Shown here: one piece after another, positions 9,838 to 22,052 of the stretch
How positions within the stretch are numbered: position 1 is the stretch's first letter
Layout: each line of letters begins with the position of its first letter
Assembly (NCBI GenBank): GCA_025531455.1
Contig: JAMYHL010000008.1
Span: 248,001 to 312,000, forward strand
Direction of reading: 5' to 3'
DNA length: 64,000 bases
DNA from: Apiotrichum sp. Y4204
Taxonomy: Eukaryota; Basidiomycota; Tremellomycetes; Trichosporonales; Trichosporonaceae
The notes under the pieces: model-generated
What the model was told of the DNA's origin: nothing
What the model saw: only the letters and a program-made list of their open reading frames with translations
The model's database searches: none
Made by a program: the position numbers and the translations under genes

Positions 9838-10615
9838 CGAGGTGGTGGGGAAGGGTGTGTGGATTGTGGGAAGGCGAGGGAGAACTTTACTAGGTGAACT
9901 GATCAGGTTGAGCGTTTATGGGATTCCTCGCTGGTAGAGAGTTAACTTTTTGACATGAGGACAGGAGATGGTTGAGATGAGGACGCGAGGGTTTCCGGAG
10001 CTCATCTCGAGTAGACGACTCACGACCCATCGAGACCTTGACATTGCAGATGCCTTTGGTGTTCCGATGAGAACCAAGCTCCTGATTCCCATTGCGGGGT
10101 CCGCGCGGCAAAGAACCCAAAGGAAGGAATCGGCTCACTACTCTACACGATGCACAAAGGACCTTCTTATGGGATCGAAGCGCGTGTCGGATGGCGCGGT
10201 TGCGACGATATGCCGAGGATTCACATGCTTCGGCTGTCGATCAGATGGTATCTCGATATCTCGGACGCATCCTTGAGACATTGATTCGTTTGCATGTTGC
10301 ATGCATGCCTCTCTTCAATCAACCGATGAGGCTGCCCCGATACTTAGAGGTACGGCTGGGAAAGACTCTGTTGAGGTGATATGTGTACCATGTCCGCTAT
10401 GGAAGAAGCCCATCACAGTGGCCTTGCAAGAAGCGTCCGAATTCTCAGATTGCCATGACCCCCATTCCCTCCTGACAGAAGCTTGGCTCGCCGTCCTTCT
10501 GATAGTTCATGAAGCCTCGCCAACACGCCTTTCGTCTCGGAACAAGGTGAAGGAAGATAAATAAATGTCCATATAATTGAAGTTGAAGATGTTCACTGTC
10601 TAATCTTTTATAAAC
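9838..10615. other. Intergenic
   Basis: Between a gene start (9837, minus) and a gene end (10616, minus). No coding sequence, repeat or RNA gene recognised; expected to contain the promoter of the orphan at 9039-9837. Confidence 0.45.
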
Positions 10616-11529
10616 TTAGTGCTCGCCGCCCTCGCCGCCCTTGTCGTCCTCGCCGTGCTTCTCGCCCTTTTCGCCCTCGTCGCCCTTGTCGCCGTGGTGG
10701 CCGCCCTTGTGCTTGTGCTTGTCGTCGTGGCCGTGGTGGTGGTGACCGCCCTTCTTGCCCTTCTTGCCTCCCTTCTTCTTCTTGGGCTTGCACTTGACCG
10801 GCGCCTTGGACGTAGTCGGCGCGGGCTCGGTGGGCGCAGGCTCGGTGGAAGAGGTCTCGGTGGGGGCCGGGTCCGTGGGAGCCGGCTCCGTGGAAGTAGA
10901 GGTGGTCGGGGCGGGGTCGGTGGGAGCCGGGTCGGTAGGAGCGGGCTCGGTCGAGGTCGAGGTCGAGGTCGAGGTCGAGGTGGTGTCGGTGGGCGCGGGC
11001 GGCTCCTGGGTCACCGTGTTGGTGTTGACAATGGTGCTAGTAATAGTGTTGATGATGGTGTCGGTTGCCCCGGGGATGGTCCTCGTGCCGGTGATGACTA
11101 TTGTCAGTGTACTCGCAAAACGGAAGGCGAAAATGGGCCACAGAACGTACTGCAGTCGTTAAAGCCATTGGGGCAGCAGCCGATGTTACCATACCTGTCC
11201 TTCCAGCATCGGTCCCTGTTTGTCAGCTAGTGATTTTGGTCGCGATCTACCCCTTGTTGCAGTAAGAACCTCCCTCTAAACGTCAGCACAGCCGGGAGTG
11301 TTTTGCTATACGCACGACAGCACTGTCCGTCGAGCGGCGCACAAGTGTCGTAGCCTGGGCATTTGCCCCATCCGGGCCGACAGTACTTAACAATCTGGCG
11401 CCCGGTGAGTCCGCGGGGGGTGAGCTCGGTGCGCTGAAGGCCCCGGGGGATGGCGATACCAATTTTGTCGGACGCCGAGGCGCCGGCGAGCAAGACCGCA
11501 ACAGAGAGGAGCTGGGTGACGGAGAACAT
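10616..11529 (-). CDS. Secreted Cys-rich protein with Thr/Pro stalk and Lys/His/Asp-rich tail
   Basis: Four exons (11529-11316, 11275-11251, 11215-11151, 11097-10616) join to 261 aa. An N-terminal signal peptide (MFSVTQLLSVAVLLAGASAS) is followed by a Cys-rich domain of about 70 residues (YCRPGWGKCPGYDTC, QCCQGGSYC, IGCCPNGFNDC) that looks disulphide-bonded. Next comes a Ser/Thr/Pro stalk made of repeats of TEPAPTDPAP and a run of ST pairs, likely O-mannosylated. The last 60 residues are very charged: a KKKKGGKKGKKGG block followed by HHHHGHDDKHKHK and Gly/Asp/Glu/Lys. The stalk resembles fungal cell-surface proteins, but the end is not hydrophobic, so a GPI anchor is not expected; the Lys/His tail may bind cell-wall polyanions or metal ions (inference). 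No named family recognised. Confidence 0.85.
10947..10981. repeat. TCGAGG/ST-coding microrepeat
   Basis: Tandem GAGGTC hexamers that encode the Ser-Thr run in the stalk of the secreted Cys-rich protein. Such runs change length easily between strains. Confidence 0.75.
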
Positions 11530-14500
11530 GGTGATATGGGGGTTAGGGGTCAGTGCGATGCCAGCTCAACTCGCTTTTATACGGCTGCATCTCAGGTAGG
11601 ATCAGTATCGACTTCGGTAAAGCGTTGTTCCCACGAAAGCGACTCCACAGTACAGCTTCAACGCTTGAAACTCCGGGTGGACGTTCTTGCCAGCTTTTAG
11701 AGGTGCGGAACGGGCGGAAGCACCACTTCCGCGCTGGGGGCCGACCGGTCCGATGTTCCAGATCATGGCCAGTACGTGAGTCATGATGTTATCGGTCGTC
11801 GTGCGCTGCCCCGGGAGTAAATACGCTTGAGAGAGTTAGGCTTAAAAGTGATCGAAAGCCCCCGGAGCGTCAGAGGACGGACTGGGGGTTGGTGGAGCGA
11901 GGTGTATCGCCTCCCGGATTGGGGTGCGGGTGTGCAGCGCATTCCAAGCTTAACACCTCGAAGCGGTTTCCGATGGACATCGCGTATCCGGGGTCAACTG
12001 GTGCGGGATGCCGTAACTGCCAGCTTTAACCACCCAGCGGTCAGTCCGAAAGTGGAGAGGAAGAGCATTGTCAGTCTGGGCAGGAACCAGTCATCTTGCG
12101 AGTCACAAGTACTCTTGCACAGTTCGAAGAGCAGTAGTGGGTCTGGGACGTAAAAGGCCAAGAAAAGGGCCAGAATGCGTGCGGGTCTGATGTGCGGCAC
12201 AGCCTGCCCTTCCGACCTCCGACGGCAGTGAAACACGATTAAGCTTTGAAGCTTTGCAAGATTCGTGCCATGCTCGCGCCGCGCGCGCGTCGCGTTCTTG
12301 TCTTGCGGAATTGAGGTCTTGCGGTGTGGAGTCCACGAGAGCTTCACGAGTTGACCATGGCTCAGCCTTTCACGTGGTCTCGCATGGCTGCCATTTACAG
12401 CTCACACGAAAACCACCTGCGGTTTCGCGAAGGGCGATGTGTCGTTCGTGCCTCATGGTGCGTGCTGGTCTCGCGATCCCTCGGCCCCTGTTGCTCTCCC
12501 AGCTGGTCGGTGAGCAGCATGAAGATCATTCCCCAAATCACCCGATCGCGTTCCAATGTGCGGACTCCAGCTCAGTGCGGACTGTGCACTTCCCCCGCGC
12601 ACCCCGTGGCTCCCACCGTGCCTCGGCGACAAACAGCGGGGACCCAATGTGCAGCGTGGGACAAGGAGATCGGGCACCGGAGGGGTGAAGAGACAGGAAA
12701 AATGAGTGGGTGCGAGCACCGCGTGATGCCCTGGTCGGCGTGGTCTGGCCCATGGTGTTGTACAAGTATTGGAGAGGTGAGGATTGTTGGGAGAGCTGCG
12801 TTGTCGGAGGAGGACATGTCCATCTCCATACGCAAGACATGGTGAGTGCATGGTGAGGAGCAAGAGGGGCCGGAGAAACCTCGGATCTGCACAACCGCCC
12901 TCCCACTTTTTCCCACCTCGCGATCTCACCCGTAGTAGTTCCCCGTCGTACCGAGCTCCGTACCGAGACGCGCTCGCACCGTTCCGAGCCCTTTTTCATC
13001 CATCACAACTGTTGCTGGTGTAGCAGCCGGTGCTGGGGCACGCCGAGCAGAGCGCCGGAGCAATGTGGGCAGCGAAAGGGACGTAATCAGGGCACACATC
13101 CAGCGATGACGGCCTTGTCCCTGTCCACTTGGCCCATCCCGAAAATAGAAAGGCCGTGTCGGCGCCGAGACAGTCTGCCAGCGATGGCAGCTGTTTTGGC
13201 GAGGCACCCGAGTCTGATCTCGCCTCACATGGAGCGATAACAGGTTCCGGCCGGCAGTGATCCCTGGCATGGTGTAATTACCGTCGTCGCTGCATGTCGG
13301 GCTGTGGTCGACGTTCGGATCACTTCCACAACTTGCAGCAGTGAGATATATTAAAGCTGCGGGTCGTGTGGAACGCAGACGAGGCTCTGTCGAGGGTGTG
13401 CATTCCAGCATCCATAGAGCTGTGGATAACGATAGTTGACGACTTGGAAGTCGGGGTATGGCTGGTCGAGTGGCCCATGACGGGTTGCCGGGATTCCAAG
13501 CCCACCGGCTCCACCTCGGAAAGAGGCACGCCGACGGATAAATCTAAAGGGTGACAGCAAGATACGAACCTAGAGCACCCAGAGGCACCGTCGCGCCAAG
13601 CGCATACCATGCCCAGCCTGCGTGCTGGTATCACCATCGCCTGTTGACAAACCAGTTGCAGACAGGTGGGCACATTGTTCTTCAGAAGCCTTTGGCCGCA
13701 TTGTTCTTCACAAGCGGATATCCATTCATACAAGAGCTTGAGATACCTTCACTGCGCAGCCTTGCAGACCATGTGGCGTGTTCCTCGAGACTGCAGCGGA
13801 GCTAGGACTAATTTTGACGATTTTTAGTATCTTTTCCTGGTCTTTTTTTCGGTGGAGCTCTTTTGTGTCTAGCGCGGAACGCGAGCAGCATAGCTGCTCT
13901 CCGCGCTTCGGAACGAGGTTCAGGCGCCGCTTAAGCGCTGTTCAGGTTGCTGTTGTTCTTCAGGGTTGGGGGGCAGCACGTGTAGCACCAGCTGCACACG
14001 AATGCCGCCGGCGATAAACATTCTTGCCATCATCGTTCCCTGAACTTTATCGTACGTACAACCGTTTAAAATTCTTTCTTGCCCGCTTTCTCGCATCTCC
14101 CTCCCAAAGAATGCGTTGTTCTCGGTGGGCGGCTAGCAGCAGAACAGGGGCGATGGAAGTACTTACCCTCCGACAACCCTCACGCTACCTGGAATGGAGC
14201 GAGTTTACCAAATGGAGATCACGATGGGCAGACTCGTAAGCCGGGGGAGGCCTGCCGGATCCGCGGCCTTTGACCGCGGTCTTGCCTTGCTCAGCCGTAA
14301 TCTTGCGACCTTGACGAGGACCTTTGATCTTGATACTCCTGCTCGGAAACTCTCGCGTTCCCCACCAACCTGTCCGACCAGAACGGAGATGCATCGGCAT
14401 CAAGCTTCGGCCCCCGCATCCGGAGCAGGCGGAGCATCCAACAGGCCAAACTGTGCCTCCGTGGGCCGTGCGGGGCCAACAACAACCAGGGCCTTTGCTG

Positions 14501-14687
14501 ACCACCGGCGACAGCGCCGCGCGTCAGGGGACAGTGCCCCATAGCGAGAAATCTTTCGCGTCGCTGCCATGAGGCGAAGGGCAGGCGAGGGTGGGTACCG
14601 CGCATGGGGCAGAATTTCTCAACTGCTTTTATTAACATCTGTTCTTTCCCCCTCTCCCACTTTCTCGTCCTCCCACACACTTACACT
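11530..14687. other. Long intergenic region upstream of the amino-acid permease
   Basis: About 3.2 kb between two genes that point away from each other. Several open frames of 110-160 codons exist on the minus strand (for example 12453-12929 and 13320-13733), but they overlap each other in different frames, show no domain, and have no phase-matched introns, so I do not call them genes. Pyrimidine-rich sequence precedes the permease start (14640-14685). No tRNA or repeat family recognised. A non-coding transcript or long upstream regulatory region is possible. Confidence 0.45.
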
Positions 14688-16286
14688 ATGAGCGCACCAA
14701 AGACTCAGCAGAACGAAAAGGACACATCCAGCCTCTACGTCGCCCAGGTTGGCGACCCCGAGACGGGCTCCCTCACCTCCTACAGCACCGATGCCACAGG
14801 CGGCAAGATCCCCGACATCGAGGGCGGCTTCAAGCCCATGGCTCCCGTCGCCGAGGAGGGTTTCGAGCAGGACGCCTTCACTGCCCAGAGGGACGACGAG
14901 GACTATGTTGACTTCCGTTCGATGGGCTGGTTCAAGGCCGGTCTCATTGCCACTGCCGAGGTGAGTTCTTGCGCCTGTTAGTAAGCGGCCGGATACTTAC
15001 TGTTCAGAACATCGCGCTCGGTCTCCTCTCCTTCCCCTCCATCTTCATGCGTCTCGGCATGGTCGGCGGAGTCATCTCCACCGTCGGCCTCGGTCTCCTT
15101 GCCTACATCACCGCCTGGATCATGATCGACTTCAAGTGCCGCCACATGGGTGTCATGCACTTCGGTGACGCTGGTGGTGTCATGTTCGGAAAGTGGGGTT
15201 CGCGCATCTTTGGCTGGGGTATGATCCTCAAGTCGATGGGTCTTGCCGGCTCGCACATTCTCGTCGGCCAGACTGCCCTTAACAGCATCTCCTCGCACGC
15301 CATCTGCAATGTGTGGTACGGCTTCATTGTGCTTGTTGCCTCGATCCTCATGTCGTACAACCGCGAGTGGCACAAGCTTTGGTGGATGTCCTTCCTCTCC
15401 ATTGGAGCCATCCTCACCGCTTCCATGATCACCATCATCGCGACCGGTGTCCAGAAGCCCGAGGTCCTTGAGACTGCCGCCAAGGGCCCCATCGTGTGGC
15501 ACGCCACCCCCACCGACCCCTCTCTCATGAGCGTCATTGGTGGCTTCACCAACGTCCTGTAAGTTTCCTGGTCACCCTTGGTTGAATGCCTTTCTGACCC
15601 CCAGCTTCGCGTACGGCGGTAACATGGCTGTCTTCTCCTTCTGCTCCGAGATGAAGAAGCCCAACGACTTCAAGAAGTCGTTTGGTCTCTCCCAGCTCGT
15701 CGCCACAGTCTCGTACATTATCGTTGGCGCCACCATTTACTCGTTCGGCGGCCAGTACACCACCTCGCCTGCCCTCACCATGACCTCCACTCCTGTGCAC
15801 ATCACTGCCTACTCGATCTCCCTCGTCACCATCATGGTTTCCGGTATCCTCGGCGCCAACGTCGGTGCCAAGTTCCTCTACATCTCGGCGCTCCGTGGCT
15901 CCAAGCTCCTGACCTCCACCTCGTGGAAGGCTCAGGGTGTGTGGATGGGCATGGTTGCCGTCGTTTGGGTTGTCGGCTTCATCTTCTCCGAGCTCATCCC
16001 CTTCTTCAACCCCATCCTTACCATCATCTCGTCGCTCTTCTCCGTCTGGTTCATCTGTGGCTGCGCGGCCATGCTCTGGTTCTACGACAACCACCCCTGG
16101 TTCGCCAAGCCCACCGACAAGCACGTGCGCAGCCTCAAGCCCCTCAAGCAGAAGTTCTTCTTCTTCTGCTCGGTCCTCGCCCTTCTCATCTCCATCGCCG
16201 TCACCCCGCTCGGTCTCTACTCGGCCATCCAGTCCATCATCGACGGATACCGCAAGGGAGAGTTCCCGCACCCCTTCGCCTGCTAA
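14688..16286 (+). CDS. Amino-acid transporter, AAAP family (PF01490; N. crassa Mtr-like)
   Basis: Three exons (14688-14960, 15008-15558, 15605-16286) join to 501 aa. After a hydrophilic N-terminal tail of about 75 residues, about eleven hydrophobic segments follow. The first carries the family hallmark NIALGLLSFPSIF, and FAYGGNMAVFSFCSEM follows intron 2, as in fungal AAAP permeases of the Mtr/neutral amino-acid type. The protein should sit in the plasma membrane and import neutral or aromatic amino acids with protons; the substrate is inferred from the family only. The upstream in-frame ATG at 14604 would add an odd 28-residue extension with a hydrophobic patch, so the ATG at 14688 (CACTATGAG) is preferred. 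Codon bias is strong (many GTC, CTC, ATC), which suggests high expression. Confidence 0.92.
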
Positions 16287-17147
16287 TTGCGCGGAATCAC
16301 GCCAAGTGACAAGAGCAGCAACTAGAAAATAGACGACGTCCCCTCAGCAGCACAGATTACACGGCTTGTAAACTGTACAACAAATCAATTCCGCTCCCGC
16401 CTCATCTATCATCATCATCCTTTTAGCATGCTTATTTGCCTCTTTTGTTCACAATAAGCCTTCCTTAGTATTTCGGGTCCATGCATCGAGTGTTTGTGAA
16501 CGATGTCAGTGAATCAGAAGCAGTCAGCAAGATGTCAGTGACAGTACAACAAGAACAAACTGATGCTCCTCACATGTCTGTCGACGTGGCTAAGGTGGCG
16601 ACTGATCTACTGATTCGTACCCTGGCTGTGCCAACGTCCGAGCTCACACTGGACCTTGCAGCTCACACATGCACACAGCCTCTCCCTGACATACCTGACC
16701 GAGTACAGAGTAGTACAGAGTGCTGCGCCGCATAAACATTGTCATCCTGGTCAAGAAATGCATGGACTCCTCTCTACAAGCTGACACGCCAACTCGGAAG
16801 ACGTCATGTTAGGCCGTCAGGTGGGGAGGTCAGGCGATACCCTACTGAACCGGTGCTTCGCGTCGGGGCTTTGTTCAGCGTGAAGTTGTCCGTGTCCTGA
16901 GAGTAGTCCCGCCTCACGCGTCGGGTGCTCAACACGAGGCGGGCAGCCTGAACCTATCTCGCAGTCTCACAACAGTAATGCCCATGACGAGCGGTCGAGG
17001 CGGGGGGGCGAGCGAAGCCAACCCACCAGACTCCCCGTGCGTCTTCGTGCGCTTCAATAACATCCGGGGATCGAGATCGAGCCCGCAGCCGCTCCCCAAG
17101 CAATTGAGAAACCAACATTTCATGTTCTATCGTTCACTCTTTACGCC
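16287..17147. other. Intergenic
   Basis: Holds the permease 3' end (AT-rich 16330-16470) and the promoter of the next gene. No gene recognised. Confidence 0.5.
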
Positions 17148-18133
17148 ATGTCCCAGTCGCGAGTCGGCACCATGCTGGCTGCGCGGTTACAGAAGCTGTG
17201 GGCGCGCATCGAGGGCGTGTTCCGCCGTCCGGGAGGTAAGCAGCCAGATCCAAAGAAGCGGAAGAGTGGAAGATTTCTGTCTCGAGACCTTCGAGTAGAG
17301 CACCAGCTGACGGTCGAGTACAGGACGTTCCAAACGAGGACGAGCCTCTGTTGTCGTATGAGCAGCCACCGAATGACGACCCGTTTGGCCGTGGGGATCC
17401 GAGGAGTGAGCGTGAGCCGACCGAGCCCTAGAATCAAAAGCTGTGATTTCATTGTCGTACTGACACACTGTCGCAGTCATGAGTCTCGTGGCCTCAAACT
17501 ACTGCCAATCGGGTAAAGTACAAGCACGCCGCACGCCGTGCTGTCTCTCCTTTTGGATCGGAGGGATCTGAGATACTGATACTGACCGCCACAGTCAGAT
17601 CCGAGGAAGTCACCAGCCGAAAGCCTCTTCCCCCCTCCCCACCGCTTCCGCCTGTACGGGACAACCCGCCGCAGCTCTCGCTCGAGATCAGCCCCGGACT
17701 CGCGCCGTTAATCGAGGACGCGCTGGACTGGAAGATGACAAAGGATGAGCACGAACACAGCGGGATGTCCGACGACGCCTCTGCTGAGTTACGTCTACCT
17801 CGACAGCCAGTAACCCCTTTGTCATCAAGGACACACGTTTGCCCATCTCTCCCGTCGACACGAACAAACCCCTCTCCCTTGCGCTCCGTGTCCATGCCCC
17901 TTCTTAGCGAGGGGGAAGAGCTCACGCGTCCCAGCTATTCTCGGAGATCTGCCTTCTTTGGCCGCCCCGAAGAGCTACTCCCAAGCAACAGGTCAACTCA
18001 AAGGTTGGTCGGAAGGGGGTCTTCACTGATTCGCAGCCTAAGTCCGCCGCGCCCCTCATACATGAGCAGGTCACGGGCAAGCTCGAACGCGACATATCGG
18101 TCCCTCAGATTTGAGGAAAAGTCGTGTGAATAG
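17148..18133 (+). CDS. Orphan Ser/Pro-rich protein
   Basis: Four exons (17148-17235, 17319-17405, 17477-17512, 17595-18133) give 249 aa. The acceptor of intron 1 was set at GTCGAG/TACAG because the neighbouring CAG would break the frame. The N-terminus has a basic amphipathic helix (LAARLQKLWARIEGVFRR). Then come an acidic patch (NEDEPLLSYEQ), the proline motif KPLPPSPPLPP, a short helical segment (LAPLIEDALDWKMTKDEHEH), and a long Ser/Arg-rich disordered tail with many SP sites. I recognise no family. The basic helix could bind membrane and the Pro motif an SH3 domain, but both are guesses. Confidence 0.6.
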
Positions 18134-21100
18134 CTGGATTCCTCGTCTGTCACCCGTTCAGCAGCCGAGTTCAGATTCCTCCTTGTATCATTCCCCCGCA
18201 TTCATAACCATGCATACCGCTGATAGAATGGCCCAGGTAGCGAAGCAGCATTTTGATCCTCTGCCTCCTCCGTGATCACCTGACTTTTCCTTATCTGTGC
18301 TTCTTCGACATTGGCCGTTGGTCAATCACGTTCGCGCATGACCATTCGCAGTTGCTTCAGTTCCTAGATTCTCACATCACTCACTTCTCTGGCACCCAAG
18401 CTCCAAACCACATTGACCCCACCCATTCCCCTGCTGACCACATAGATCAATGGCATGCTTTCTCACAGATCTGGAGAGTACAGTGACCACTTTCCTGGCG
18501 ATGAATTACTGGCAAGATCGAGGCCCCCATCAAACTCCAACCCCTCGAATACAGACATGACAAGTGATATGCCGGAATAGCACAGGTGGCGGAATGCGCC
18601 ATGGCTTACCCCAAGATCCCCGCACTGGCACATTCAAACGAGCCCATCATTCCGAGCCGCGGCAACGCGGGCCGATACTGGAGCCAAGCCACGGTTGTAC
18701 CATTGTTCCGGCACGAGCGCACCAGAGGTGGAGCTGATACAAGCCGGGTTGGACGTGGCGCCTGGTCTTACCGTCCGTTGGGCAACGGCGATCCAAGTGC
18801 CCGCGGACTATAGAGCTTTCGGGAGGTCTGGAACGCACGCACATACCCCATACCCCACCTCCTGGCGGAGCCGTGGATTACAATGACTTCAACGGCTGTT
18901 TTTTTTCCTGAGAGGTAGTAGCTCAGTGCTGCGCAGCCTGTTGTACTTCTCTCTGACGCATTGTCTGAACAGCTGATCAGTTGACATCGCTTGCTCCACG
19001 ATGGAGAGATTATGGAGATGGAGCTGGGAACACTACCGGCCGGAACCTTTGCTTCTTACCACCGAATGTGGGCATCTGGCTGTCAGAAGCGGGCCATGTG
19101 AGACACGGATCTCGGCACCAGTCTCGATAACGGTGAGGAGAGCGAGTGAGCCACACGCGGCACAACGCGGTACAGCATGTACATGCTATTCAGAGGCTGG
19201 CGGGGCTGATGTCGCGGCGTCGCGGCGTGGGGCGTCGGTGCGCGGGGCGCGGGTACGCGGGGCGTCGGTGCGCTGAAACTTCTCCGGCGTTGGTGTCCAA
19301 ATGCGGCGCCGTCGGCGGCGCACACACATGACACTAGTCGTCCCGACGGCTGCGCCTCTACGCCTCTGCACGATTTCCCGGAAGTGTCATTTCGCGCATC
19401 TCGTGGCTGCCCATGGCTGTGGCTCGGACGCGGGACCATGTCGGCCATGTCCCAGGCCTGAGAGGGGCCTGAGAGGGCCCCACATACAGTACGTTTGTGG
19501 TGGTGGTGGGGACAGGATCTCGGACGCCACTGCCACCTCATTCGCGACCTGTGGCCGATGGTGCGCGACCCTACATATATGCCCCAGGCACAGGCGTCGG
19601 TTTTTCCTTTGTTTTCGCGGGTGGCGCGTGATTTCTTTTTGTCGCTTACGCACTGGCGAGGCAGAGTGTCGCAGTGCCAGGCATTGTGTATGTTGCAAAC
19701 GGGGACGGAGGGGGGGGGAGCAATCACACGACGGCGAGAGTTGATCGTGAGCAACAATGAGATGAAGGTGGCGGCCGCTGCGATGAAGCCCGAGCGGCTA
19801 CTAGACTGCTCCAAGTGATCGATTGTGATGGATAGTGGTGGAACCATGCGTTGTCTGCTCCTCGTGTGAGAGAGGCGTCAATTTGGAAAGACTGTCAGCT
19901 ATTGCGAAGAGGACCACATCCCCGAAGGACTCGGAGAACACTATCAACCCTTCGCAGAGGTACAACGGCGATCTTCCTGCCACCGGTTCCTGTTAACGGC
20001 GCCTCAGAAGCGCGGAAGATCATCATCGTTATCACAGGATCTGTGGAGCTGACGTTAATCATTCCCGTGGATACTGCAGCCCGGTCCCAAGCCTCTACAA
20101 GCGCGACAGGCGCTCGTGAAACATGTTCCTCGTCGCTTTTGTTCTCGGACTCGGAGAATGACACGGAAAAGACAGTGCCTTCCAGTCGTCATCACAGCGC
20201 GTATGAACAGCGTACAATGCACCGCTACTGTTCGCAAAGGCCACATAGTCACTCAGTGACCTTTGCACACCCTGACATACCTTTTGTCCTCAAAGCTCTG
20301 CCCACTCCATTGTCAACTCGAAACAATTCTACACCTACCGGCCATTTCGCACTCCTGAGAAAGTCACGTCTTTGCTTGGGTGGCTCAAGCTCCGGGCCTG
20401 CCTATTCGCCATTCAATGGCGACCGTTCAACTCTCTCACTTCAGAGCTGGAGGTGAAGGAAACGCGGAGGCCCTCCGAGCTGTTTCTCTTCGCTGACACT
20501 TTGCTCCACAGGGCTGAGAGGCGCCGTCGACGTGGGCCCTGCGCACAAGCCCCCCGCCCACGTTCATGAGTTGGTTGCTGAACATGGAATCCAGGATTGT
20601 GGGAGCCGCACAGATCGCTCCGCGAACCCCAAACAAACCCACTTGGTTCACTCGCACCCTTTTCACGCGCAACATTGAACGCAGTGTGCTCGCCTCCCCC
20701 ACCATACCGCGACTGACTTCTTGCGGTCTTTGCAAGTCAAAATGGATATCAATCCACAACTGACAAAGTTCTCCTGAGACAAAATACCTGCATACCTGAC
20801 CGGCACGGCTGGGGGACGCCTGAGCGTCTTTCAACTTGTCCTATGGGATGCCGGAGCCGTGTGGCGCACCACCCTGAGCCGTGTGAGGCGCTGCCACCCA
20901 TAGCCATGGCAGCAAACCACGCCCCTCATCCCCTGCATCATCCCAGCTCCACCCACAGTTGGAGCGCCGCATCGAGTGTACTCTCAGAGGGGATCTCAGA
21001 TTTGAAATGTGCGAGGACGCCACCTCGTTGTATCAGCATCGCGCGTTGAGGGGTTGTTGTGAACCCTGTGGCATGTCAACTCCAGGGTCGAGCTGGCGGC

Positions 21101-22052
21101 CTGGCAGCGTCTTGGTCGCAGACGACAAACAATCCTACAAGTTGCAAGGCACATCGACGACCGCCGGATAACACAATGTTTGTCTGACATGTGCGAGCCC
21201 GATATCGTACTTATACATATGAAACTTGTGAGAGAAAAAACGAGCACTGCAACCCCCGTTTTAGATCCCCACCCCAAACCGCCAGCTCACTCGTCTCCGA
21301 GTCATCAGTCGTCGCTTCTGCCTCGTCACTCTTCGCGTTATCTTGCCTCCACACATCAGTAACACCCCCTCAAGTTCGCCTTGTCACCGTGCTTCTTAGC
21401 GCATAGCTTATCTTCTAGTGAGTGGCTGTAGCGAGCTGTGGATTCATTGAACACCTCCCGATCTCCCACGTTAAAGTGACCGGGGGGTACGAGGTCCTTT
21501 TTGAATATATAGAAGTTCAGGCCGGCTCGGTGTCCGTTTGGTCGCCGAGTTGGTCGGGGTCGTCTGCCACCCATCCTCCTCGTCCAAGCTCTTCATGACC
21601 TTGCGTCTTTGCCTAAGTGCAAGGTTGGGGTCCGAGTCACTCTTCACAACGCAAGGTGTTCGCCCTACCCCCCTTCCCATGCGCACAAAGCCTGTGCGCC
21701 AACTCGCCCAGCATGCTCGCTGGGTGAGATGGCGCCTTCTCGCGCTCGGATCCCACTGAATCATGTCATCTCTTCTCTCCATGTCATGCGTACAGCGTGC
21801 TAACGTTCTGCCAGCCACACCGAAGCCCCCTCATCTTGAGAACGAAGAGTTACCACTCTGCCCTGTCTGCACCCTCGAAGCGATCCTGGACCGCCTTCTG
21901 TGCAATCGACGTTCCCAGCACAATCAATCCTCGTCATCCAACTCTCTCGTCTCCTCCCCCACAGTATATAAAGGTCTCTACTATAGATCCCCATTCCAAC
22001 TTCCCGGAATTTGTTTAGTCTGATTGTCATTCCTCCTACTGTATCCATCGAG
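18134..22052. other. Gene-poor region of 3.9 kb
   Basis: No gene recognised. The longest open frames (19083-19847 minus, 254 codons; 19851-20456 plus, 201 codons) have no domain, unusual composition and no partner exons, so I treat them as chance. Small local repeats occur: GGGGCGTCGGTGCGC twice (about 19227-19275) and GGCCTGAGAG twice (about 19456-19476). The promoter of the gene at 22053 lies at the right end. Confidence 0.45.
21965..21972 (+). promoter_or_regulatory. TATA box
   Basis: TATATAAA 81 bases before the ATG at 22053, in a good position for the core promoter of that gene. Confidence 0.6.

Noticed and set aside
12453..12999. Overlapping minus-strand open frames of 114-158 codons
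   Set aside because: Three frames open at once, no conserved motif; typical of GC-rich intergenic DNA.
13540..13620. Second B-box-like GGTTCGTATC on the minus strand
   Set aside because: No T-stem pairing and no acceptor or anticodon arm.
14604..14687. Upstream ATG extending the amino-acid permease by 28 residues
   Set aside because: It would put a hydrophobic patch before the normal cytosolic tail; the ATG at 14688 has the better context and pyrimidine-rich 5' UTR.
19083..19847. 254-codon minus-strand open frame
   Set aside because: His/Arg/Pro-rich without domain, no partner exons, overlaps other open frames, GC-driven chance.
19851..20456. 201-codon plus-strand open frame
   Set aside because: No domain or expected codon bias, no intron in a genome where most genes have them.
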